From Lamellibrachia columna (lineage: Eukaryota > Annelida > Polychaeta > Sabellida > Siboglinidae): DNA of 64,000 bases. Positions 11,161-23,700 of this stretch are shown here, one piece after another (position 1 is the first letter of the stretch; the number at the start of each line of letters is the position of its first letter). The position numbers were made by a program, and so were the translations under genes. The notes beneath the pieces are model-generated. The model was not told where the DNA came from, ran no database searches, and worked only from the letters and a program-made list of their open reading frames with translations. The DNA is taken from NCBI GenBank assembly GCA_963662155.1, contig OY759271.1, positions 38,354,345 to 38,418,344 of the forward strand, read 5' to 3'.

Positions 11161-14100
11161 ACACAAAACCCCTCGGGACGTATCTTGATGTAAACATTGG
11201 TAATGTTCTGGTATGAATTATTTGTGGTTACATTTTATGAGTGGAATTGCTTTGAAATGGCTTAGTAGATTTGAGAGACTCATTCGGATTTCAAATGGTT
11301 GTGGCCTTTGTTTATAGTTGTACTGTACTCCGTGTAATTAAACATTAATTAATGAACCTAGCAAACATTACATTGTATTTATAAAGAACAATAATATTTA
11401 TCTAGCTAACTGTATATGAAATCATGAAGTCATGGTTCAACAAAATGTACAAACATCACTAAGTTCATTATATTTGTTTATCAATCGTACTATTCGTACA
11501 CACAATCAGCAACACGCTACATAAATTAATTAACAAATGGCTCTCCATGTTTAATAATTGATATGTTCCATAGTTCAGTATGCATTGTACAAGGTTACTA
11601 TACATATTGTATGTTATAACAGTAACATATTTGAGGTTGGCTGGATAATTGAAAAGTTACCCAATTATTTGGAGCAATATTTCTGTTTCTTGACGTCAAT
11701 GTGCAGTTCCTATGTCATGGTATACAACTGTAAAGCAGTTAGTGTGTGTGTGTGTGTTTTAAATCGAAAGTTGCTAATTTATTAATTCTGATTGGTGTAG
11801 CAAGTGCAAAATATATACAAGTTAGTTTTAAATATGGGGGAACTACGCCCCTACTGGGGCGTTTGACTATGCCTAGTTATCTCAGACTAGCTAAGGCCAG
11901 ACTTGGGTCAATTACATTATATCAATTCAAATTACACACGAATTACATAATAATACATATGTACATGAATTTTCAAAAGGTCATTCCATAAATGTGACAA
12001 ATGTGATAGATTTTTTATTTTCTTAACAAATTTAAACATACAAATAAAATACAAATCTTAGACTATGGAGATTAGACTTGGGTTCAAATCTGAGTCGACG
12101 CAATTAAATACAAATGCAAATGTTTTAAATAATGCAAATGCAAGTGTTTGAAATTATACGAATGCAAGTGTTTGAAATTATGCAAGTGCTTGAAATGATG
12201 CAAATGCAAGTGTTTGAGATGATGCTAATGCAAGTGTCTGAAATTATGCAAGTGTTTTTTTTATGACTGAAAAGTGCCACAAAGTACATCAACTTTATGA
12301 AATATAGTTACATAAAACATATGCTTTATTACTATTAAATAATGTTTTAGTAATCAATCCAAAAAAATATTACACTCAAAGGATATGTAAGAGCACTACA
12401 GGGAAACCTTTGGGTTGAACACTAGCCTTGGATAAACGGTGGATTTATTCAAGTGGAGAGGTTTCTTTCCCCCATAAAGGGAATGAGCAGGCAGCTGCCC
12501 TTAATTGCCCAACTCTGTAAATAAACCTTGTCCATTCAGAAAGATAATGAGATAAGATCTGAAGGATCTGGCATATTTGCTTAGTAAAAAAAATACTTGG
12601 GCTTTACTGTCTGTAGCAGAAACTTGGCATTTGGTAGGAAGAAAGAGTGTAGTGACAGAATTACTCGATGAAATACAAACAATAGTTAACATATAATGTC
12701 ATTCATTGACAAAACTGTGTTAAGTGTATGTTGTCATATAGTATATGATGATTAATGATGACAATGATTGACAAATATGTAGTGTGTGAATAGTTTATGT
12801 AACATCTGCAGTCGATTTAATAAAAAAAATGCCTATTTTGTTCAAATCATCAAAAGAATTGAGTCAGTAGACTTTAGTTGTTAGATCTGGTAAGGATCAA
12901 AATAGTGGATATCCAAAATGGTTAACACCATGTGGGTCAATGCTGATCATGGGTGTGACTTCCATACTCTCGCCAATCGCCTGACAAAGTTAAAAAAAAA
13001 TTCACCAAGGAAGAAAATCGTGTTTTTTCAATAATTGTATTTTCACTTCAGTTAATGCTTGAACAAGCAAAAGTTGCACAAATAAGCTAGCATGTTGCAG
13101 TTGGTACTGGGTAGGTTTGGTTTTTTGCAAAATTAATTTGAAATGAAACGAGCAAATAAATCGAATTGATTAAGCACCTTTAATATTAAGGTGCTTAACT
13201 TCAACTGAAGTCGATTTATAAAATTGTGATAAGAACCTGACATGATGTGGCGTACTGTTTTATTAATACAACGTGAAAACGGTAGTTAGGTAGCATTTAA
13301 TCTAAAATAATGTGTTTATATATGGTTGGTCATAATTGGACATCACCGTTACGGCCAAATGCAATATGTTATCATATATTGAATGACCACAGAATGTAAC
13401 AGTATTTGTTGTCCAGCATCACTATATGTCACAATAAAGCCTATATAGACAAGTGAGTGGTTATTAACATGAAGTGTGGCATACGATCAACGATATGTGC
13501 AACGGTTGTAATTATGTTGATGCCAAGAAGCCGCTGGTACACAATTTTAATTCGGTCGTGACGTGACTATTTGCATTTTTTTCGATGACGCCACGATGTT
13601 TCAAAATCCTCTTACGACAACAGCCACCATTTTCTGTTGACTGCTTGTGAATATTCATTACCGTCATCGTCAATGATGTTGCGCTGATGATCTGCATTTT
13701 TTTTTTCATATTGTGCATTTCCATTCGTGTGTAATAAAACGACACCGCTGATTCTTGTAGCATTAAAATTATTCTTGCGCTTAAAAGGGGACACTAATTA
13801 AAAGTACTGTAGTTTACCACGCATGACAGAATATGCTGTATCATAAATGTTACTTATATTAACTAATGAAACAATGCTGACAGTGCATGCACATTTTTAG
13901 TATACTGCTTTTGAAATTTTCGTAAGCAATGCCGCTGCAGATTATGTATATATTGTTAAACTTTGAAGACTTGTGTTCGTAAAATGATATGTACTCCAGT
14001 CCATTCTAGATGTAGTTAAGTTAGATATCATGGTATTGTCAGAGAAATATTACTTAGAATTATGTTTGCAAAACTATCATTAGATTAATATTACGGTACA

Positions 14101-14646
14101 TAATATGATATTTACAATGCAGACAGACTGGCTAACTGCATCACATTTTCAACGTATTTCTATAGCCAACATTATGGAAATGTCGGGCGTAAGAAAAAGA
14201 AATATAGCAAGCATACATGCAGTTGATCATATGTTTGTCTTAGTTGTCTTTATTACTAGAGCATCACAACATATTGCATATGTTTATACATTAAAGACAT
14301 ACATTTTTTAATGGTTAATTACGATATGTATATTCAAAATGGCGACCTTTTGAGAATTGCTCATATACCAAATCCACCTCAAAAATATCAATTGAATTCA
14401 AAATACAAAATCAAATTATCGATTCAAAATTAAAATAACAGCAACATACAAGAGCTAATGTAAATGTACAGTTTGTAAATAAATAGCTCCAGCCCAGTCC
14501 CATTGAATCACGTGTCTATCTAGTCATTCATTGAATGACCTCCAAGTTTCAACAATTAATGTTCCTTCATTATTTCTGTCTGTTTGCGTCTGATAGGAAC
14601 AGACACAGGTGACCAGTGCAGTGGTAGTTCATTAACTTGCTGAGCC
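11161..14646. other. AT-rich intergenic region upstream of the QSER1-like gene
   Basis: No coding exon is supported. A short GT run lies at about 11742-11757. At 12110-12250 a loose 20-24 bp repeat around ATGCAAGTGTTTGAAAT occurs about six times. TATATGG and CCATTTTG words are scattered. The 5' UTR and promoter of the downstream gene should fall in the last few hundred bases, but no TATA box or CpG-rich island was recognised there. Confidence 0.4.
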
Positions 14647-14785
14647 ATGGATCCTAATAACTGGGCAAGCAACTTCAACCAACAGTATGGCCAACTGACC
14701 GATGGATCAAATCTGTCGCAAAACCCTACAATTCTTGGTCATCACGAGTTGTCTGCTGTTCAACAGGCAGGACTGACCGCCACAG
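14647..14785 (+). CDS. QSER1-like exon 1
   Basis: It starts MDPNNWASNFNQQYGQ and ends in phase 1 at CACAG|GTAATT. The ATG context is GCCATGG, close to the animal optimum. Upstream non-coding exons are not excluded. Confidence 0.75.
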
Positions 14786-17700
14786 GTAATTTAGACTAAC
14801 TAATAGGGTCAATATGGACACCAAATTTACTACATTGGTTAAAGCATATTATTGAATTCAGTTGAAGAAAACTATTCCAGTTACTGCACACTGCTGTTCT
14901 CAATAGACAGGTTAGTTTTATGTAATGGGAGAGAACTATTCCAGTTACTGCACACTGCTGTTCTCAATAGACAGGTTAGTTTTATGTAATGGGAGAAAAC
15001 TATTCCAGTTACTGCACACTGATGTTCTCAATAGACAGGTTAGTTTTATGTAATGGGAGAGAACTATTCCAGTTACTGCACACTGATGTTCTCAATAGAC
15101 AGGTTAGTTTTATGTAATGGGAGAGAATGAGATTTTATTCGTAAAGAATCTTGTCAATGCAAGTTTTTTTAGTCCCAGTTGTCTCTACTCATTCAGCTGA
15201 TAAAAAAATTACTGTCAGTATGATGGAATCACAATGACTCACTGAACAGATTGTCATTAAGGTAGCTGGGGTGGCTATTATATGCTTGTCTTGAATTGAT
15301 TAGTTTCAATAGAAGTTTTAAAGATAAATTAACCATTTCTTCACATATTGTAGTTGTAATACTATATAATATACCAGTCATTTGATTACCAGATTAAAAA
15401 AATGGAGTTTTTAATTTATTTGTTTATGTTACAAGGTTTTTAAAACATTTTTGTAAATGTGAAAAAATAGCCACTAAAACGAAGTTTAATTGTTTTAAGA
15501 AAATCCCCAAAGAATTAAATGACATACATATAAGCATGACACTATAACTGTTAACATAAACCAATTATGTATGCTACGCCATCGTGAATTAATTAAGCAA
15601 AAGTTGAATGACAGCCTAAAGTGGCAGCGTATTTTTGACACAAACCTTTCACCAATCATAATTTACTGCTGTATTATGTTCATACGCAAAATTGCAATGT
15701 CGTGAGTGTTGTAGTTTTTCTCAGACAATATTTGAAACATCATTTCCTGATTATTAATGAAAACACATCCCTGGTGTTTTATGTATTGTTGACAAAACAT
15801 AATGGCCATTTGTAATATTGATATGTCCCCTTAATTTTCCGCCACAATAGGCCTTGAATCTGTACTTGTAACATGTTGTCGTCTATGGTATAAGATCACG
15901 CCAGCCATCTAACAAACACATGGCAGGGTGTGTGTACAGTCAATTTAATTGGCCCGCTGTCCGGCAGGGTCACCAGGTCATATACACATCGGCATTTCCA
16001 TTCTTGTCAAAGGCATGATAAACAATATAAATGCTCACTGAATGCTGATATTTGCTGGTTTAAGTTCCTCATTTAGTTAGGTAGATATAATATTGATGTG
16101 TACTAGCATTACAGTAACCAGACGATGTGATCCGCTTTCACGGCGTATGAATATAGCTGGTTCAAACATCGTAGTGCACGTGGCCATTACTATGGAAACA
16201 TTGTCACTTTTCTGGGAACTCAAGGGGATTTCCAAAAGGACTGTGTTTTTTAAGGATTGATTGGCGAAATATGATGTTAGTGCCAGCACTGCCAGGTAAT
16301 TTTTTGTGGTGTTGACGTTTTGTTCAGTATATCCTAGCAAGTTATGAAGAAAAAATGTTTGGTGTTTGAGTGAACAAGTTTGCTTAACTACCATAAAAGA
16401 ACAATACTATTTTGCTTGCAGAGAACACAGTGGTGATTGAAACACAGAAGGATTGGAACATGTCAACAACTGTGCCAAGTGGATATGTGTTGACCAAGCA
16501 GCCAGGCACTATAAAGCAGCCGCAGCAGCAGAATGTGGAAGTACTGTTGAATGCACCACAGCCGGCACCACAGCAGATACAGCAGCTGTCACAGTGTGTG
16601 TATCAGGAGACTATTCAAACGAGCAATGTTTTCACAGACTACACAGACAATTCGTTGTGTTCGCTGGCCTCTGTGGCACAGCAAACACAATACGCAGGTT
16701 ATGATGCACCAATTGAAAGTAGTGCTCCGTCTTTTGTGGTTCAGTCAGCTGACCAGTACAATGGTGCTGCCCCCACGGCAGCAATTTCCAGTGACGTGAC
16801 AACCCAAAATTCGCATACACTGTCTGGCATTCACGGTAACTTAAACTCGACAATATCGCTAGAGGATCTGGCTGCTGTGCGTTCACATGATATAGTACAA
16901 CCCAGTGGAGTGGCAGTTAGTGCAGGTCCTGTCACTGTGCAGGCCATTGCTGACTCGACAACCGGTAATAGAAAACTTGTCTCTGTTGGCAGAAACATAG
17001 GGAAAGTGAAGGAAGCCAGTAAAGTGGACACTGACACCAGTGTCGCTGGACAGTTAGCGCTGCCTGCTGGGGTTGTTTATGACACTGTCACCATGTACGA
17101 CCCCACTGGCGTTGACACCGACAAGGTAGCGACTCAATACAGTGCAGTTGTTTACGATGGCCAGCAGGTGGAGCCAGGACTGTCTAGTAGTGGCGAGCAG
17201 GTTTACCTGATGAACACTGAAGGAAGCACTTTCCTTGTGCATGGGGATACAGCAGTGTCTGTGTCAAACACAGATGACAAGGAGATAGCCACTGATGCAG
17301 CACAGCTAACAACAGCAGTTGTGGTTGAATCAAAACCAGTGAAAGTGAGGACTGTTCCAAGGAAGTCGGCTCCCACTACTCCAAAGCTGACTGTCAGTAA
17401 GAAGGAACTCGACACTTGTGGTCCATTCGACGACCTGAATCATGCACCAGTACCACGGGCACCAAAACCTGTTCCTGGTGTCACTTCTTTTCAAAATTCT
17501 TTCCTTAGTTTTCTGCAAGGCAGGAGACAGGAGACTCTGTCGAGTGTCACAACCAGCATTGTCAGCAAGAAGCCAGTGCTGCCAAAGTACATCCCTTTAC
17601 CAAAGTCAGCAGTAAAGCCTCCAAGTAGCAATGAGAAAGCTTCATCACAGAATTTATCTGGTGAGAGTATATCTGCAAACTCGTCACCGGTGACACTCAC

Positions 17701-20700
17701 TAAGAAAGTTGAACATATATTACCAACTAGTGGCGATGATGCGAAGGCTGCAGTTTCAACGCCAAAGACAGTTTGCACAGCAGTAGCCACTGTGAAGTCT
17801 GTTGGAAATTCAGCAAGACATGGACGCCGATTGAAGAAGATAGGTCGCCAGTTGAGTGGTACACCAAAGACTGCTGCTGCCTCTGACGATGAGGAGTTTA
17901 ACCCTGTTGAGGAGGGTGAAGTCATGGAGGAGGCACCCCCTGTCGCCCCTCGGGTGAGGCCCATGCGGAAAGCAAAGGAGAAGTTTGAGCAGAAACGCAA
18001 CAAAATGAAGACGAAGAGTAAGACGTGTTTGTGTCACACACTGGTAATGCAGATGTATACTAAATGTTAAATCTCCCTCTTCAATTCATTTAGCCCATTG
18101 CGAATCAGCTTTGTTGATATTCAGATCTGTAGAGTGTGAATAGTAAGTAATATGCGCAGCCTTTTTAATAAGAGTGCATACTTTTTAATAACAGTGCATA
18201 CTTTTTAATAACAGTGCATACTTTTTAATAACAGTGCATACTTTTTAATAACAGTGCATACTTTTTAATAATAGTGCATACTTTTTAATAAGAGAGCATA
18301 CTTAATAAGAGTGCGTACTTTTTAATAAGAGTGTACTTTTTAATAAGAGTGTACTTTTTAATAAGAGTACTTTTTAATAAGAGAGCATACTTTTTTAATA
18401 AGAGTACTTTTTAATAAGAGTGTACTTTTTAATAAGAGTACTTTTTAATAAGAGTGCATACTTTTTTAATAAGAGTACTTTTTAATAAGAGTGTACTTTT
18501 TAATAAGAGCACATACTTTTTAAAAATCACCAAAAGTATTGACTTTGATCATTTGAGTGGGTAACTTACGAAAGTGCAAATAGCCTTATGCTGCAGCTAT
18601 AGTAAATATATAGCCAGACCACTTTTATATTTCTGTTGAATTTTGACCAGATCTGGTAAAAAAAATATTTTAATAGTTTGTCCGATGATTTCATCAAAAC
18701 TAAATAAAAAAATTGTACAAACGAACTAACATGTCATGTCGTAGTAGATACTAAATAGTTTTGATTGTTTAGAAACGAGTCGGAAACGAGACTTGAAAGT
18801 TGAAATGCCTTAAAGATCAGGGAAACTTGTTCCAATATTAGGTGATTACCATGTAATTTGTTTCAGAGAGTAAAAGAAGTGCGAGTGATTTGTCTGATAC
18901 CAGTTCTGATGAATTTTTGTCGACGCTGATTCATTCTGACGAGGACGCAGTAGACTCAGACAGTGATCCTTCCTGGATGCCAGCTGCTGAGGTACGTGTA
19001 CGGTCTTTGTAATTCTACTTCTGCCCCTGTGCTAACTGTGGTGTAGACCCTGAAATGAATACTTCATGTTTGAATCATTATTATTGTAGTCTATTTGTTA
19101 TTGTTGTAGTCTATTTGTTATTGTTGTAGTCTATTTGTTATTGTTGTAGTCTATTTGTTATCGGTGTAGTCTATTTGTTATTGATGTAGTCTATTTGTTA
19201 TTGTTGTAGTCTATTTGTTATCGATGTAGTCTATTTGTTATCGATGTAGTCTATTTGTTATTGTTGTAGTCTATTTGTTATTGTTGTAGTCTATTTGTTA
19301 TTGTTGTAGTCTATTTGTTATTGTTGTAGTCTATTTGTTATTGATGTAGCCTATTTGTTATTGATGTAGCCTATTTGTTATTGATGTAGCCTATTTGTTA
19401 TTGTTGTAGCCTATTTGTTATTGTTGTAGTCTATTTGTTATTGATGTAGCCTATTTGTTATTGTTGTAGCCTATTTGTTATCGATGGAGTCTATTTGTTA
19501 TCGTTGTAGTCTATTTGTTATCGTTGTAGTCTATTTGTTATTGATGGAGCCTATTTGTTATTGATGTAGCCTATTTGTTATTGATGTAGCCTATTTGTTA
19601 TTGTTGTAGCCTATTTGTTATTGTTGTAGTCTATTTGTTATTGTTGTAGTCTATTTGTTATCGATGTAGTCTATTTGTTATTGATGGAGCCTATTTGTTA
19701 TTGATGGAGCCTATTTGTTATTGATGTAGCCTATTTGTTATTGATGGAGCCTATTTGTTATTGTTGTAGTCTATTTGTTATTGTTGTAGTCTATTTGTTA
19801 TCGATGTAGTCTATTTGTTATTGATGGAGCCTATTTGTTATTGATGGAGCCTATTTGTTATTGATGTAGCCTATTTGTTATTGTTGTAGTCTATTTGTTA
19901 TTGTTGTAGTCTATTTGTTATCGATGTAGTCTATTTGTTATTGTTGTAGTCTATTTGCCGTCAGAAATTGTATAAAACAGGAATTTGACAGACCAATAAC
20001 TCCAATAATCCAATGAAATACTCCAATGAAAAACATTATTTTTCACTTTCAAAGCATGAAGATTTAGTGTTCTGCCTTTTAATGCTGTAAAGTGATCTGT
20101 ATATATGTTGTAAAACTGGTATATTTTATTTCATCACAAAATTGTGTATTTCTTAAAATACAAAAAGAAATGAAATATCATGGTAATACATGTTGTGTGG
20201 ATATTATTTTTTAGCAACCGAAATGTTATAGCTTCTAATACATTGTAACTGAAACAGTGTCGCAATGTCCTGTAGGGTAGTCGTTCAGTTAACCAATGAA
20301 AATTGTTGAACATTGCCTTTAACCGGTGAACAGCATGGCTGTAACGTTTTAGGTTCACACAAATGCCACCAACAGAATGATGGGTCTGACATGGTTCCTA
20401 GTACCACAACGCCATCTTGTGTATTGTTAGGAACTACAGATAGTACAAAAAGTAACATTGTCAGTTGACACAGTATGGAGCGTGGCCACGTGCTGAGTCA
20501 GTGTAACATTGCCAGTTGACACAGTATGGAGCGTGGCCACGTGCTGAGTCAGTGTAACATTGTCAGTTGACACAGTATGGAGCGTGGCCACGTGCTGAGT
20601 CAGTGTAACATTGCCAGTTGACACAGTATGGAGCGTGGCCACATGCTGAGACAGTGTAACATTGTCAGTTGACACAGTATGGAGCGTGGCCACGTGCTGA

Positions 20701-23700
20701 GTCAGTGTAACATTGTCAGTTGACACAGTATTGAGCGTGGCCACGTGCTGAGACAGTGTAACATTGTCAGTTGACACAATATGGAGCGTGGCCACGTGCT
20801 GAGTCAGTGTAACATTGTCAGTTGACGCAGTATGGAGCATGGCCACGTGCTGAGTCAGTGTAACATTGTCAGTTGACGCAGTATGGAGCATGGCCACGTG
20901 CTGAGTCAGTGTAACATTGCCAGTTGACACAGTATGGAGCGTGGCCACATGCTGAGACAGTGTAACATTGTCAGTTGACACAGTATGGAGCGTGGCCACG
21001 TGCTGAGTCAGTGTAACATTGTCAGTTGACACAGTATGGAGTGTGGCCACGTGCTGAGACAGTGTAACATTGTCAGTTGACACAATATGGAGCATGGCCA
21101 CATGCTGAGTCAGTGTAACATTGTCAGTTGACGCAGTATGGAGCATGGCCACATGCTGAGACAGTTTAACATTGCCAGCTGACACAATATGGAGCGTGGC
21201 CACGTGCTGAGTCAGTGTAACATTGCCAGTTGACACAATATGGAGCATGGCCACGTGCTGAGACAGTGTAACATTGTCAGTTGACACAATATGGAGCATG
21301 GCCACATGCTGAGTCAGTGTAACATTGTCAGTTGACGCAGTATGGAGCATGGCCACATGCTGAGACAGTTTAACATTGCCAGTTGACACAGTATGGAGCG
21401 TGGCCACGTGCTGAGTCAGTGTAACATTGCCAGTTGACACAATATGGAGCATGGCCACGTGCTGAGACAGTGTAACATTGTCAGTTGACACAATATGGAG
21501 CGTGGCCACGTGCTGAGTCAGTGTAACATTGTCAGTTGACGCAGTATGGAGCGTGGCCACGTGCTGAGTCAGTGTAACATTGTCAGTTGACACAGTATGG
21601 AGCGTGGCCACGTGCTGAGACAGTAACATTTTCATGTTAATTTACTTTGTTATCAGCAACTAATTACTATTATCTAATGCTGTCACGGTTCTGGGTCTGG
21701 AGTTGTACATAACCAAGACCCACAGACCTGGAACCCTTAAATGGTGTAGTTTGGATTGGTCAGCAGCAGTGCCATAATGTTTTCGTTTCAGGTTAGTTTG
21801 ATGCAACCAACAGAATTTTTCCAGCATGCAGCTCAACAATTTTGGTAGTGTCTAATTTCATGAAACTGTTTCAACTGCCTTAACGTTTACAGGGAGCAGA
21901 TACAGAGAAGAGGAGACCCGTGTCGGACGAGGAGGGAAGGACAAGGCGGGGACGTGGGAGAGGGAAGAGACCGAGACTGAGCCCATCCAGGCCAGGGTAG
22001 GGAAGGTTTAGCAATGGTTATGTCATCTGTCTCTGAACCATTTCACAGATTTCTAAGTCAGTCGTTGATGAACAAATCAGATACACTAATGCTATTTTGA
22101 CTAAATCTGCTATTTCGACTAAATCTGCTGTCTATATATGACCTCCACTTTTGCCCACCTAAAAAACACAAGAAGATCTCATTAATATGGTACAAGTTAT
22201 TAGGAGTAAGATGGGTACTGTTACTTTCTGGTAAAAAAAAATGGGCGCGTCAAATTCCAGTGTGTCAAGCTCCAGGGGCAACATCTGGAACTTGTGCTCA
22301 ATCCTCAGCCAAATCAACTGCATTAAAGATATCCATGCAACACCTCTACAGTGGTCAGTCATCATGCATGCCAGAGAACGTCTCATTTGAAATAATAATA
22401 AAGTTATATCAAGTTTAGAAGTGTACCCTTTCTGTGGTCCCCTGTAGCTGTTGAGTATGTGACTGCTTGTAGAGGCGTGCATGAAGGGTCTGCTGCTACA
22501 GACGCCACTAAAGTTATAGCACTGCCAGGATTCCAGGTGAGCTGCTCTTTCTTATCTGAACGCCTAATCTCAGATGGCACATAGATCTCAGCTGATATAC
22601 TCTTACCGATACTCCAAATTATGTAAGCAAAGCGCAATCAGCTAGTCCGATGTCCCCCCCACACGAATCTTTAAATTACATTGACCTGTAGATACATATC
22701 CATGAAACTGTCTTGGTCCGTCATGCTGTAACCAATGGTAGAACAAGCACAATGGTAGAACAGGCAGCTTTAACGAAGCAATTTTGAACACATGAACTGG
22801 CAAATGTTGGAGAAGAACAGTAGAAATTGAACATTTTGCTTAACATTGGTGAATGATGGTTGCTTACAGAGAGGCACGTTTGTCATTGAGAAGAGTCACC
22901 TGGAGAAGGGAAGTGGGTGGAAGTCACAACCTATCTGGAAGGTAGACGTCAGTCGACTGCTCAAGAAATATGAACCAACAAAAATTGGGGACCGTCTCAC
23001 GCACACAGCCAAGACTACAGTGAGTGTGCCAACTGTTTTTGTTTATGGAATATGTAGAACAACATGTAAATAGATGATTGGTTAACTTTTATAGAATTTT
23101 TAGTTAGGTTCTACAATTCTGTCCAATTTCCTCACAACAAAATAAATATTTGAGTTTCTAGCATTTGGTCGAATGTGGATAATCTAAGCTAAATGATTAT
23201 TTACAAAACATGCTTGGATCGGAGTGATTGGATTGATCGAAATATTAAAACTGATTAATGTTGTCATAATTTCTGCTGGTGTCTGCACTGTCACCATCAA
23301 CATGATACCTCTCTTCACGCATCTCACTTGTGCCATCACCCTCAGGTATCACTGCATGTCGGTCTGTGTCCCTCACCATGATACCTGTCTTCACGCATCT
23401 CACTTGTGCCATCACCCTCAGGTATCACTGCATGTCGGTCTGTGTCACTCACCATGATACCTGTCTTCACGTATCTCACTTGTGCCATCACCCTCAGGTA
23501 TCACTGCATGTCGGTCTGTGTCACTCACCATGATACCTGTCTTCACGCATCTCACTTGTGCCATCACCCTCAGGTATCACTGCATGTCGGTCTGTGTCGC
23601 TCAATCACTCCATCTAGCCAGCTTCTTCATGTTCTCCCTCTAAATTTTTGCCCTCTCCCCTAATGTTGTTCTTTCCCTAATGTTCTCCCTATCCCCTAAT

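Noticed and set aside
16412..16421. MLA- as the start of the QSER1-like protein at ATG 16412
   Set aside because: This ATG lies in the intron just before the acceptor TTGCTTGCAG. The exon joins in frame to the upstream exon starting MDPNNWASN at 14647.
20427..21635. 402-codon minus-strand frame with 17-residue repeat
   Set aside because: It is a 51-bp intronic array; variation is spread over codon positions and no unique domain is attached.
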